Source: Erinaceus europaeus | Lineage: Eukaryota; Chordata; Mammalia; Eulipotyphla; Erinaceidae | Assembly: GCF_950295315.1 (NCBI RefSeq) | Contig: NC_080168.1 | Location: 67,837,254 to 67,901,253, forward strand | Direction of reading: 5' to 3' | DNA length: 64,000 bases | Shown: positions 11,212 through 20,194 of the stretch, one piece after another | How the letters are laid out: each line of letters opens with the position of its first letter | Numbering within the stretch: position 1 is the first letter of the stretch | Translations under genes and position numbers: made by a program | Notes under the pieces: generated by a model | What the model was told of the DNA's origin: nothing | What the model saw: the letters and a program-made list of their open reading frames with translations, nothing else | Databases searched by the model: none

Positions 11212-11394
11212 GTCGTACTCTCTCCAAAGTTGTCAATGGTTTGTTTGGTGACAGTTCTGCAAAGATGGATATCCAGTTTGGAAGTTCTGGGAAAGAGGGA
11301 TCTGGAGTTAGTCAAAATAGAGAGAAGGACAGGACTGGTACTGGATCTGCTGGGTCCAGATCCAAAACATCTGGATCTAGTGGCATTGGCTCAG
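11212..11394 (+). CDS. MUC19: Module A2
   Basis: 183 bp, acceptor TTCTTTGGCAG|, donor CTCAG|GTATTCC. A distinct A subtype: GRTLSKVVNGLFGDSSAKMD, then IQFGSSGKEGSG and the shared end TSGSSGIGS. Paralogue of A14 and A16. Confidence 0.65.
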
Positions 11395-11535
11395 GTATTC
11401 CATCTAAGAAGCACTGAGAAGCATTCAATTTGTAACTTGTAACTAATTAACAAATCACAATGTTTATTTTAATTATGTAATACAGAGATATCATGAATGA
11501 ATAATGATTAATTTTATGTTGTGATTTTGCATCAG

Positions 11536-11700
11536 TTGAAACTACTGTTTGTGGAGGGAAAACTGTAGCAATAAACATCAATGCTGACAGTGGTGTTGGG
11601 TCATCTGGATCCACCTCCCCATGTGGACAGTGACCAAAGTAGCCACTCAGATGAAAGCCATCCAGTGGGGGCTTCCAGTGCATTCTTTTCCAGTTCTCTA
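11536..11700 (+). pseudogene. Module B2, broken
   Basis: The acceptor is present (TTGCATCAG|) and the start reads VETTVCGGKTVAININADSG. An extra C in ACCTCCCCATGTGG shifts the frame to a TGA about 30 codons in. The donor expected at TTCTCTAG|GTATTA reads TTCTCTAG|TTATTA. Both defects recur in B14. Skipping the exon would keep the frame. Confidence 0.65.
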
Positions 11701-11783
11701 GTTATTAAGACCATTTTGCAAAGCCTACTGTGAGTTGCACTGCTGTGTTGAAGGTATTGTGACCATCATGTCATTTTTGGCAG

Positions 11784-11966
11784 ATGGTACTGGTTCAGAA
11801 GGTGTGAAAGGTGTGGCCGGTGACAGTTCTGCAAATGTGGAGGCCAAAGTAGGGACTTCTGGTCTACATGCACTTGGAATCCATGGAAATAGAGAGATGG
11901 CCAGGACAGGTACTGGATCTGCTGGGTTCAGTTCCAGAACATCTGGATCTAGTGGCAGTGGCTCAG
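11784..11966 (+). CDS. MUC19: Module A3
   Basis: 183 bp, acceptor TTTTTGGCAG|, donor CTCAG|GTATTCC. It begins DGTGSEGVKGVAGDSSANVE because the exon starts AT rather than GT. 'REMARTG' subtype, paralogue of A15. Open. Confidence 0.65.
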
Positions 11967-12103
11967 GTATTCCATCTAGAAGCTTTCCAAAGTGTATTCA
12001 ATTTGTAACTAATTAACAAATCACAATGTTTATTTTTAATTATGTAATATAGAGATCATTAATGAATAATGATTGATTTTCTTATGTTGTGATTTTGCAT
12101 CAG

Positions 12104-12267
12104 TTGAAACTAGTATTCGTGGAGGGAAATCTGTAGCAATAAACATCAATGCTGACAGTGATGTTGAGTCATCTGCATCCACCTCCCATGTAAACAGTAA
12201 CCACAGTAGCTACTCAATGGAAGCCATCCAGTGGGGGCTTCCAGTGCATTCTTTCCCAGTTTTCTAG
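12104..12267 (+). pseudogene. Module B3, frameshifted
   Basis: 164 bp, one base short of the usual 165. The loss lies around TACTCAATGGAAGCC (other copies TACTCAGGTGGAAGCC). It reads VETSIRGGKSVAININADSD, then moves out of frame and meets a TAG at the exon end. Borders TTGCATCAG| and TTTCTAG|GTATTA look usable. Likely skipped or non-functional. Confidence 0.6.
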
Positions 12268-12334
12268 GTATTAAGACCATTTTGCAAAGCATTTTTTAAT
12301 GCCTCATAGTATAAAGTTTTGAGAGCTTTCTGAG

Positions 12335-12440
12335 CTCTTTTTTTTAACTTTATTTTTTTTATTTAAGAAAGGATAAATTAACAAAACCATAGGGTAGGAG
12401 GGGTAAAACTCCACACAATTCCCACCACCCAATCTCAAAG
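12335..12440 (-). repeat. L1 3'-end fragment in an array intron
   Basis: TTTATTTAAGAAAGGATAAATTAACAAA, then the complement of the GGTGGTGGGAATTGTGTGGAG box, matches the end of the L1 at 57.2 kb. The insertion is absent from the paralogous introns, so it came after the duplications. Confidence 0.75.
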
Positions 12441-12501
12441 CATTTTTGTGAGTTGCACTGCTGTGTTGAAGGTATTGTGACCACCATGTCATTTTTGGCA
12501 G

Positions 12502-12684
12502 GTGGTTCTGGTTCAGAAGGTGTAAAAGGTGTGGTTGGTGTCAGTGCTGCAAATCTGGAGGCAAAAGTAGGGACTTCAGGTCAACAGGCATTTGGAGACC
12601 ATGGAAATGGAATGAATGGCAGGCTGGATTCTGCATCTATCGGGCCCAGATTCACAGAGTCTGGGTTTGATGTCAGTGGCTCAG
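12502..12684 (+). CDS. MUC19: Module A4
   Basis: 183 bp, acceptor TTTTTGGCAG|, donor CTCAG|GTATTGT. A-q subtype: GGSGSEGVKGVVGVSAANLE, GTSGQQAFGDHGNGMNG, ending RFTESGFDVSGS. Nearly identical to A7, A9 and A12. First exon of the recent higher-order repeat. Confidence 0.65.
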
Positions 12685-12757
12685 GTATTGTATGTAAGAG
12701 ACTCTCAGAGTGTATTGATTTATAAATATATTGGTGGGTTCAATATTTACCTTTAGA

Positions 12758-12878
12758 TCTGAATAGATAGTATAGTAGTTCTGCAGAAAGCCTTTCCTTC
12801 CCAAAGACCAGAATCCCAGGGTCAGTCTCCTATACACATGTAAGCCATAACAGAACAGTGCTCTGCTTAAAAGAAAAA

Positions 12879-12915
<37 letters not shown>

Positions 12916-12938
12916 TGTGTGTGTGTGTGTGTGTGTGA
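12758..12938 (+). repeat. SINE fossil plus (GT)n in an array intron
   Basis: A worn second-family SINE (CTGCAGAAAGCC .. ACAGAACAGTGCTCTG) is followed by a GT repeat of about 50 bases with interruptions. The same pair occurs at 14.64-14.80, 15.94-16.10 and 17.80-17.96 kb, so it was copied with the exons. Confidence 0.75.
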
Positions 12939-13018
12939 TAGTTTGTGATAGTTTTATATTTATTTGAGGCATCACTAGGAAATGAAGACTAATGTTGACA
13001 TTCATGATTTTCCATCAG

Positions 13019-13183
13019 TTGGAAGTAGTGTTCATGGAGGGAAATCTGGAACAAGGTATAGCAATGCTGACAGTCGTGTTGGGCCAACTGGATCCAGTTA
13101 TGCTTTGGACAGTGATGTCAGTAGCAGAGCAGCTGTGAGTTTTCCAGTGGGTGCTTCTGGTGGATTCATTTCCAGTGCTCCAG
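13019..13183 (+). CDS. MUC19: Module B4
   Basis: 165 bp, acceptor TTTCCATCAG|, donor GCTCCAG|GTCAGTA. B-g subtype: VGSSVHGGKSGTRYSNADSR, ending GASGGFISSAP. Matches B7, B9 and B12 almost base for base. Open. Confidence 0.65.
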
Positions 13184-13266
13184 GTCAGTAGTCACTACAT
13201 GTAGGACTTTGATAGTTTCGTTGTGGTGTTGAGACTGACTGTGACAGACTTGTCATTCTTTGGTAG

Positions 13267-13440
13267 GCGGTACTGGATCAGAAGGTGTGGTTGATGGCAG
13301 TTCTGCAACTGTGGAGGCCAAAGTAGGGACTTCTGGTCTACATGCATTTGGAATCCATGGAAATAGAGAGAAGGAAAGGAAAGGTACTGGATCTGCTGGG
13401 TTCAGTTCCAAAACATCTGGATCTAGTGGCAGTGGCTCAG
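13267..13440 (+). CDS. MUC19: Module A5, GC donor
   Basis: 174 bp, with a 9-base in-frame deletion near the start compared with A8, A10 and A13. Acceptor CTTTGGTAG|. The right border is CTCAG|GCATTCC, a GC instead of GT donor, shared with A10. Reads GGTGSEGVVDGSSATVEAK. If the GC site fails, translation continues EKHPDAFNL and stops. Confidence 0.55.
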
Positions 13441-13573
13441 GCATTCCATCTGAGAAGCACCCAGATGCGTTCAATTTGTGAATTAATGGATGAATTAAAA
13501 TATCAATCTTTAATTTTATTTGAGCATGATATTAACAAATGAACACTTTTTCTTATGTTGTGATTAGCATCAG

Positions 13574-13738
13574 TTGAAACTATTATTCATGGAGGGAAAT
13601 CTGTAGCAATAAACATCAATGCTGATAGAGGTGTTGGGTCATCTGGATCCAGCGCCTCTGTGGACAGTGACCACAGTAGCTGTTCAGAAGGAAGCCCTCT
13701 GGTGGGGGTTTCCAGTGTAGTCTTTTCCAGTTCTCTAA
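13574..13738 (+). CDS. MUC19: Module B5
   Basis: 165 bp, acceptor TTAGCATCAG|, donor TCTCTAA|GTGTTT (last exon base A, a weaker site). Reads VETIIHGGKSVAININADRG and ends VVFSSSL. Contains a cysteine (SSCSEG), rare in this protein. Paralogue of B10. Confidence 0.55.
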
Positions 13739-13822
13739 GTGTTTTAAAATTGTTTTGCAAAGCATTTTGTGAGTTGCATTGCTGTATTGAAGGTATTATG
13801 ACCACCATGTCATTTTTGGCAG

Positions 13823-14005
13823 GTGGTACTGGTTCAGAAGGTGTGAAAGGTGTGGCTGGTCACAGTTATGCAAACGAGGAGGCCAAAGTAGGGACTTCTG
13901 GTCTATATTCATTTGGAGTCCATGGAAATAGAGAGAAGGAAAGGAAAGGTACTGGATCTGCTGGGTTCAGTTCTAAAACATCTGGATCTAGTGGCAGTGG
14001 CTCAG
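13823..14005 (+). CDS. MUC19: Module A6
   Basis: 183 bp, acceptor TTTTTGGCAG|, donor CTCAG|GTATTCC. GGTGSEGVKGVAGHSYANEE, then GTSGLYSFGVHGNREKE. Near-identical to A11. Open. Confidence 0.65.
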
Positions 14006-14139
14006 GTATTCCATCTAAAAGCTTTCCAGAGTGCATTCAATTTGTAATTAATACATCAGACTATTAATTTTAATTGCACATAGCCAGGATATCATTAATG
14101 GATGATAATTAATTTTCTTATGTTGTGATTTTGCATCAG

Positions 14140-14304
14140 TTCAGACTGGTGTTCATGGAGGGATCTCTGAAGAAATGAACTTCAAAGCCAATGGCGGTGA
14201 TGGGTCATTTGGATCCAACTCCCATGTGGACAGTGATCAAAATAGCTACTCAGGTGGAAGCCATCCAGTGGGGGCTTCTGGCGCATTCTTTCCCAGTTTT
14301 CTAG
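14140..14304 (+). CDS. MUC19: Module B6
   Basis: 165 bp, acceptor TTGCATCAG|, donor TTTCTAG|GTATTA. VQTGVHGGISEEMNFKANGG, ending GASGAFFPSFL. Near-identical to B8 and B11. Open. Confidence 0.65.
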
Positions 14305-14387
14305 GTATTAAGACCATTTTGCAAAGCATTTTTGTGAGTTGCACTGCTGTGTTGAAGGTATTGTGACCACCATGTCATTTTTGGCAG

Positions 14388-14570
14388 GTGGTTCTGGTTC
14401 AGAAGGTGTAAAAGGTGTGGTTGGTGACAGTGCTGCAAATCTGGAGGCAAAAGTAGGGACTTCAGGTCAACAGGCATTTGGAGACCATGGAAATGGAATG
14501 AATGGCAGGCTGGATTCTGCATCTGTCGGGCCCAGATTCACAGAGTCTGGGTTTGATGTCAGTGGCTCAG
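14388..14570 (+). CDS. MUC19: Module A7
   Basis: 183 bp, A-q subtype (GGSGSEGVKGVVGDSAANLE), acceptor TTTTTGGCAG|, donor CTCAG|GTATTGT. Starts the shorter 1.3-kb unit A7-B7-A8-B8. Confidence 0.65.
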
Positions 14571-14641
14571 GTATTGTATGTAAGAGACTCTCAGAGTGTA
14601 TTGATTTATAAATATATTGGTGGGTTCAATATTTACCTTTA

Positions 14642-14764
14642 GATCTGAATAGATAGTATAGTAGTTCTGCAGAAAGCCTTTCCTTCCCAAAGCCCAGAAT
14701 CCCAGGGTCAGTCTCCTATATACATGTAAGCCGTAACAGAACAGTGCTCTGCTTAAAAGAAAAA

Positions 14765-14801
<37 letters not shown>
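14642..14801 (+). repeat. SINE fossil plus (GT)n, intron copy 2
   Basis: Same worn SINE as at 12.76 kb, with a shorter GT run (about 34 bases, from 14768). Length differences among copies show repeat slippage after duplication. Confidence 0.75.
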
Positions 14802-14802
<1 letters not shown>

Positions 14803-14872
14803 TAGTTTTATATTTATTTGAGGCATCACTAGGAAATGAAGACTAATGTTGACATTCATGATTTTCCATCAG

Positions 14873-15037
14873 TTGGAAGTAGTGTTCATGGAGGGAAATC
14901 TGGAACAAGGTATAGCAATGCTGACAGTCGTGTTGGGCCAACTGGATCCAGTTATGCTTTGGACAGTGATGTCAGTAGCAGAGCAGCTGTGAGTTTTCCA
15001 GTGGGTGCTTCTGGTGGATTCATTTCCAGTGCTCCAG
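14873..15037 (+). CDS. MUC19: Module B7
   Basis: 165 bp, B-g subtype, acceptor TTTCCATCAG|, donor GCTCCAG|GTCAGTA. Same protein as B4. Open. Confidence 0.65.
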
Positions 15038-15120
15038 GTCAGTAGTCACTACATGTAGGACTTTGATAGTTTCGTTGTGGTGTTGAGACTGACTGTGACA
15101 GACTTGTCATTCTTTGGTAG

Positions 15121-15303
15121 GCGGTACTGGATCAGAAGGTGTGAAAGGTGTGGTTGATGGCAGTTCTGCAACTGTGGAGGCCAAAGTAGGGACTTCTGGT
15201 CTACATGCATTTGGAATCCATGGAAATAGAGAGAAGGAAAGGAAAGGTACTGGATCTGCTGGGTTCAGTTCTAAAACATCTGGATCTAGTGGCAGTGGCT
15301 CAG
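15121..15303 (+). CDS. MUC19: Module A8
   Basis: 183 bp, acceptor TTCTTTGGTAG|, donor CTCAG|GTATTCC (canonical, unlike A5 and A10). GGTGSEGVKGVVDGSSATVE. It is followed directly by a B6-type exon instead of a B5-type exon, so unit 2 is shorter by two exons. Confidence 0.65.
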
Positions 15304-15437
15304 GTATTCCATCTAAAAGCTTTCCAGAGTGCATTTAACTTGTAATTAATACATCAGACTATTTATTTTAATTACACATAGCCAGGATATCATTAATGGA
15401 TGATAATTAATTTTCTTATGTTGTGATTTTGCATCAG

Positions 15438-15602
15438 TTCAGACTGGTGTTCATGGAGGGATCTCTGAAGAAATGAACTTCAAAGCCAATGGCGGTGATG
15501 GGTCATTTGGATCCAACTCCCATGTGGACAGTGATCAAAATAGCTACTCAGGTGGAAGCCATCCAGTGGGGGCTTCTGGTGCATTCTTTCCCAGTTTTCT
15601 AG
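15438..15602 (+). CDS. MUC19: Module B8
   Basis: 165 bp, acceptor TTGCATCAG|, donor TTTCTAG|GTATTA. Same class as B6 and B11 (SEEMNFKANGG). Open. Confidence 0.65.
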
Positions 15603-15685
15603 GTATTAAGACCATTTTGCAAAGCATTTTTGTGAGTTGCACTGCTGTGTTGAAGGTATTGTGACCACCATGTCATTTTTGGCAG

Positions 15686-15868
15686 GTGGTTCTGGTTCAG
15701 AAGGTATAAAAGGTGTGGTTGGTGACAGTGCTGCAAATCTGGAGGCAAAAGTAGGGACTTCAGGTCAACAGGCATTTGGAGACCATGGAAATGGAATGAA
15801 TGGCAGGCTGGATTCTGCATCTGTCGGGCCCAGATTCACAGAGTCTGGGTTTGATGTCAGTGGCTCAG
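15686..15868 (+). CDS. MUC19: Module A9
   Basis: 183 bp, A-q subtype with one change (GSEGIKG). Acceptor TTTTTGGCAG|, donor CTCAG|GTATTGT. Starts the second 1.86-kb unit. Confidence 0.65.
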
Positions 15869-15939
15869 GTATTGTATGTAAGAGACTCTCAGAGTGTATT
15901 GATTTATAAATATATTGGTGGGTTCAATATTTACCTTTA

Positions 15940-16062
15940 GATCTGAATAGATAGTATAGTAGTTCTGCAGAAAGCCTTTCCTTCCCAAAGCCCAGAATCC
16001 CAGGGTCAGTCTCCTATACACATGTAAGCCGTAACAGAACAGTGCTCTGCTTAAAAGAAAAA

Positions 16063-16099
<37 letters not shown>
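15940..16099 (+). repeat. SINE fossil plus (GT)n, intron copy 3
   Basis: Same element pair as the other A-q/B-g introns, with the GT run from about 16066. Confidence 0.75.
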
Positions 16100-16100
<1 letters not shown>

Positions 16101-16170
16101 TAGTTTTATATTTATTTGAGGCATCACTAGGAAATGAAGACTAATGTTGACATTCATGATTTTCCATCAG

Positions 16171-16335
16171 TTGGAAGTAGTGTTCATGGAGGGAAATCTG
16201 GAACAAGGTATAGCAATGCTGACAGTCGTATTGGGCCAACTGGATCCAGTTATGCTTTGGACAGTGATGTCAGTAGCAGAGCAGCTGTGAGTTTTCCAGT
16301 GGGTGCTTCTGGTGGATTCATTTCCAGTGCTCCAG
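16171..16335 (+). CDS. MUC19: Module B9
   Basis: 165 bp, B-g subtype, with one substitution (ADSRIG for ADSRVG). Acceptor TTTCCATCAG|, donor GCTCCAG|GTCAGTA. Open. Confidence 0.65.
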
Positions 16336-16418
16336 GTCAGTAGTCACTACATGTAGGACTTTGATAGTTTCGTTGTGGTGTTGAGACTGACTGTGACAGA
16401 CTTGTCATTCTTTGGTAG

Positions 16419-16601
16419 GCGGTACTGGATCAGAAGGTGTGAAAGGTGTGGTTGATGGCAGTTCTGCAACTGTGGAGGCCAAAGTAGGGACTTCTGGTCT
16501 ACATGCATTTGGAATCCATGGAAATAGAGAGAAGGAAAGGAAAGGTACTGGATCTGCTGGGTTCAATTCCAAAACATCTGGATCTAGTGGCAGTGGCTCA
16601 G
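16419..16601 (+). CDS. MUC19: Module A10, GC donor
   Basis: 183 bp, acceptor TTCTTTGGTAG|. The right border CTCAG|GCATTCC repeats the GC donor of A5. GGTGSEGVKGVVDGSSATVE, with GFNSKTSG where others have GFSSKTSG. Open up to the border. Confidence 0.55.
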
Positions 16602-16734
16602 GCATTCCATCTGAGAAGCACCCAGATGCATTCAATTTGTGAATTAATGGATGAATTAAAATATCAATCTTTAATTTTATTTGATCATGATATTAACAAA
16701 TGAACACTTTTTCTTATGTTGTGATTAGCATCAG

Positions 16735-16899
16735 TTGAAACTATTATTCATGGAGGGAAATCTGTAGCAATAAACATCAATGCTGATAGAGGTGTTGGGT
16801 CATCTGGATACAGCGCCTCTGTGGACAGTGACCACAGTAGCTGTTCAGAAGGAAGCCCTCTGGTGGGGGTTTCCAGTGTAGTCTTTTCCAGTTCTCTAA
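16735..16899 (+). CDS. MUC19: Module B10
   Basis: 165 bp, paralogue of B5 with SSGYSASVD for SSGSSASVD. Donor TCTCTAA|GTGTTT. Carries the same single cysteine. Open. Confidence 0.55.
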
Positions 16900-16983
16900 G
16901 TGTTTTAAAATTGTTTTGCAAAGCATTTTGTGAGTTGCATTGCTGTATTGAAGGTATTATGACCACCATGTCATTTTTGGCAG

Positions 16984-17166
16984 GTGGTACTGGTTCAGAA
17001 GGTGTGAAAGGTGTGGCTGGTCACAGTTATGCAAACGAGGAGGCCAAAGTAGGGACTTCTGGTCTATATTCATTTGGAGTCCATGGAAATAGAGAGAAGG
17101 AAAGGAAAGGTACTGGATCTGCTGGGTTCAGTTCTAAAACATCTGGATCTAGTGGCAGTGGCTCAG
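16984..17166 (+). CDS. MUC19: Module A11
   Basis: 183 bp, acceptor TTTTTGGCAG|, donor CTCAG|GTATTCC. Same protein as A6. Open. Confidence 0.65.
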
Positions 17167-17300
17167 GTATTCCATCTAAAAGCTTTCCAGAGTGCATTTA
17201 ACTTGTAATTAATACATCAGACTATTAATTTTAATTGCACATAGCCAGGATATCATTAATGGATGATAATTAATTTTCTTATGTTGTGATTTTGCATCAG

Positions 17301-17465
17301 TTCAGACTGGTGTTCATGGAGGGATCTCTGAAGAAATGAACTTCAAAGCCAATGGCGGTGATGGGTCATTTGGATCCAACTCCCATGTGGACAGTGATCA
17401 AAATAGCTACTCAGGTGGAAGCCATCCAGTGGGGGCTTCTGGTGCATTCTTTCCCAGTTTTCTAG
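17301..17465 (+). CDS. MUC19: Module B11
   Basis: 165 bp, acceptor TTGCATCAG|, donor TTTCTAG|GTATTA. Same class as B6 and B8. Open. Confidence 0.65.
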
Positions 17466-17548
17466 GTATTAAGACCATTTTGCAAAGCATTTTTGTGAGT
17501 TGCACTGCTGTGTTGAAGGTATTGTGACCACCATGTCATTTTTGGCAG

Positions 17549-17731
17549 GTGGTTCTGGTTCAGAAGGTGTAAAAGGTGTGGTTGGTGACAGTGCTGCAAA
17601 TCTGGAGGCAAAAGTAGGGACTTCAGGTCAACAGGCATTTGGAGACCATGGAAATGGAATGAATGGCAGGCTGGATTCTGCATCTGTCGGGCCCAGATTC
17701 ACAGAGTCTGGGTTTGATGTCAGTGGCTCAG
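17549..17731 (+). CDS. MUC19: Module A12
   Basis: 183 bp, A-q subtype, acceptor TTTTTGGCAG|, donor CTCAG|GTATTGT. Start of the last, partial higher-order unit. Confidence 0.65.
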
Positions 17732-17801
17732 GTATTGTATGTAAGAGACTCTCAGAGTGTATTGATTTATAAATATATTGGTGGGTTCAATATTTACCTT
17801 A

Positions 17802-17924
17802 GATCTGAATAGATAGTATAGTAGTTCTGCAGAAAGCCTTTCCTTCCCAAAGCCCAGAATCCCAGGGTCAGTCTCCTATACACATGTAAGCCGTAACAGA
17901 ACAGTGCTCTGCTTAAAAGAAAAA

Positions 17925-17960
<36 letters not shown>
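17802..17960 (+). repeat. SINE fossil plus (GT)n, intron copy 4
   Basis: Same intronic pair as at 12.76, 14.64 and 15.94 kb. The GT run starts near 17928. Confidence 0.75.
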
Positions 17961-18030
17961 TAGTTTTATATTTATTTGAGGCATCACTAGGAAATGAAGA
18001 CTAATGTTGACATTCATGATTTTCCATCAG

Positions 18031-18195
18031 TTGGAAGTAGTGTTCATGGAGGGAAATCTGGAACAAGGTATAGCAATGCTGACAGTCGTGTTGGGCCAAC
18101 TGGATCCAGTTATGCTTTGGACAGTGATGTCAGTAGCAGAGCAGCTGTGAGTTTTCCAGTGGGTGCTTCTGGTGGATTCATTTCCAGTGCTCCAG
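18031..18195 (+). CDS. MUC19: Module B12
   Basis: 165 bp, B-g subtype, same protein as B4 and B7. Acceptor TTTCCATCAG|, donor GCTCCAG|GTCAGTA. Confidence 0.65.
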
Positions 18196-18278
18196 GTCAG
18201 TAGTCACTACATGTAGGACTTTGATAGTTTCGTTGTGGTGTTGAGACTGACTGTGACAGACTTGTCATTCTTTGGTAG

Positions 18279-18461
18279 GCGGTACTGGTTCAGAAGGTGT
18301 GAAAGGTGTGATTGATGGCAGTTCTGCAACTGTGGAGGCCAAAGTAGGGACTTCTGGTCTACAAGCATCTGGAATCCATGGAAATAGAGAGAAGGAAAGG
18401 AAAGGTACTGGATCTGCTGGGTTCAGTTCCAAAACATCTGGATCTAGTGGCAGTGGCTCAG
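18279..18461 (+). CDS. MUC19: Module A13
   Basis: 183 bp, acceptor TTCTTTGGTAG|, donor CTCAG|GTATTCC. GGTGSEGVKGVIDGSSATVE, GLQASGIHGNRE. The 3' half and downstream intron resemble A1, so this exon sits on a switch from the higher-order unit to the flanking unit. Confidence 0.65.
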
Positions 18462-18536
18462 GTATTCCATCTAGAAGCTTTCCAGAGTGCATTCAGTTTG
18501 TAATTAATACTTGGGACTATTTAAGTGTTTTTCATA

Positions 18537-18816
18537 TTTAAAATATTTATATTATTCTCTTTTGTTGCCCTTGTTGTTTTATTGAAATTATTATTGTTGT
18601 TGTTGGTGTCATCATTGTTGGATAGGAAGAAATGGAGAGAGTAGGAGAAGACAGAGAGTGGTAGAGAAAGAGAGACACCTGTAGACCTGCTTCACCGCTT
18701 GTAAAACGACTCCCCTGTAATTGGGGAGCGGGGGCTCAAACCAGGGTCCTTACACCAGTCCTTGCAGTTGATGTCACATGCGCCTAACCCACTGCGCTAC
18801 TACCCAATTCCCCAGA
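18537..18816 (-). repeat. Antisense SINE in the A13-B13 intron
   Basis: TATTCTCTTTTGTTGCCCTTG tail through a reversed head ending CGCTACTACCCAATTCCCC. The phrase 'GACTATTTA' borders both sides, which fits a target-site duplication. Absent from the A1-B1 intron. Confidence 0.9.
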
Positions 18817-18897
18817 CTATTTATTTTTTATTTACACTTAGCCAGGATATCATTAATTGATGATAATTAATTTTCTTATGCTGTGATTTTGCATCAG

Positions 18898-19062
18898 TTC
18901 AGACTGGTGTTCATGGAGGGATCTCTGCAGCAATGAACTTCAAAGCCAATGGTGCTGATGGGTCATCTGGATCCAGTGCCTCTGTGGACAGTGACCACAG
19001 TAGCAGTCCAGCCTTGAGAATTCAGTTCGATCCTTCTCGTGGATTCATTCCTAATACCTTAG
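18898..19062 (+). CDS. MUC19: Module B13
   Basis: 165 bp, acceptor TTGCATCAG|, donor CCTTAG|GTATAG. Almost identical to B1 (SAAMNFKANGA, FDPSRGFIPNTL). Open. Confidence 0.65.
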
Positions 19063-19147
19063 GTATAGCAGCTGCCTTGCACCTGACCTTGTTTTAACTG
19101 CAGTGTGATGTTGAGAGTGAGGGTGACAGCATGTCATTCTTTGGCAG

Positions 19148-19330
19148 GTCGTATTCTCTCCAAAGTTGTCAATGGTTTGTTTGGTGACAGTTCTGCAAAG
19201 ATGGATATCCAGTTTGGAAGTTCTGGGAAAAAGGGATTTGGAGTCAGTGGAAATAGAGAGAAGGACAGGACTGGTACTGGATCTGCTGGGTCCAGATCCA
19301 AAACATCTGGATCTAGTGGCATTGGCTCAG
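19148..19330 (+). CDS. MUC19: Module A14
   Basis: 183 bp, acceptor TTCTTTGGCAG|, donor CTCAG|GTATTCC. Paralogue of A2: GRILSKVVNGLFGDSSAKMD, then GKKGFGVSGNREKDRTG. Open. Confidence 0.65.
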
Positions 19331-19464
19331 GTATTCCATCTAAGAAGCACCGAGAAGCATTCAATTGTAACTAATTAACAAATCACAATGTTTATTTTAA
19401 TTATGTAATACAGAGATATCATTAATGAATAATGATTAATTTTATGTTGTGATTTTTGCATCAG

Positions 19465-19630
19465 TTGAAACTAGTGTTTGTGGAGGGAAATCTGTAGCAA
19501 TAAACATCGATGCTGACAGTGGTGTTGGGTCATCTGGATCCACCTCCCCATGTGGACAGTGACCACAGTAGCCACTCAGATGAAAGCCATCCAGTGGGGG
19601 CTTCCAGTGCATTCTTTTCCAGTTCTCTAG
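19465..19630 (+). pseudogene. Module B14, broken like B2
   Basis: 166 bp. It shares with B2 the extra C (ACCTCCCCATGTGG) and the lost donor (TCTCTAG|TTATTA), but not every substitution (TSVCGG against TTVCGG). The defects therefore predate the duplication that made B2 and B14. Confidence 0.65.
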
Positions 19631-19712
19631 TTATTAAGACCATTTTGCAAAGCCTACTGTGAGTTGCACTGCTGTGTTGAAGGTATTGTGACCATCATGT
19701 CATTTTTGGCAG

Positions 19713-19895
19713 ATGGTACTGGTTCAGAAGGTGTGAAAGGTGTGGCCAGTGACAGTTCTGCAAATGTGGTGGCCAAAGTAGGGACTTCTGGTCCACATGC
19801 ACTTGGAATCCATGGAAATAGAGAGATGGCCAGGACAGGTACTGGATCTGCTGGGTTCAGTTCCAAAACATCTGGATCTAGTGGCAGTGGCTCAG
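19713..19895 (+). CDS. MUC19: Module A15
   Basis: 183 bp, acceptor TTTTTGGCAG|, donor CTCAG|GTATTCC. DGTGSEGVKGVASDSSANVV, GPHALGIHGNREMARTG. Paralogue of A3 and A1. Open. Confidence 0.65.
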
Positions 19896-20029
19896 GTATT
19901 CCATTAGAAGCTTTCCACAGTGCATTCAATGTGTAATTAATACCTCAGACTATTTATTTTTAATTACACTTAGCTAGGATATCATTAATGGATGATAATT
20001 AGTTTTCTTATGCTGTGATTTTGTATCAG

Positions 20030-20194
20030 TTCAGACTGGTGTTCATGGAGGGATCTCTGCAGCAATGAACTTCAAAGCCAATGGTGCTGATGGGTCATCT
20101 GGTTCCAGGGCCCAAGTGGACAGTGACCACAGTAGCCATCCAGCCTTGAGAATTCAATTTGATGCTTCTCGTGGATTCTCTCCCAATACCTTAG
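20030..20194 (+). CDS. MUC19: Module B15
   Basis: 165 bp, acceptor TTGTATCAG|, donor CCTTAG|GTATAG. SAAMNFKANGADGSSGSRAQ, ending FDASRGFSPNTL. Last fully intact module of the array. Confidence 0.6.

Noticed and set aside
14301..17683. Repeated minus-strand frames of 73-76 codons through the array
   Set aside because: Antisense of the Gly/Ser exons (Pro-rich shadows); splice sites and phase support the plus strand only.
12758..17960. Evenly spaced repeats suggestive of a CRISPR-like array
   Set aside because: Units are over 1 kb, contain exons and introns, and the genome is mammalian.
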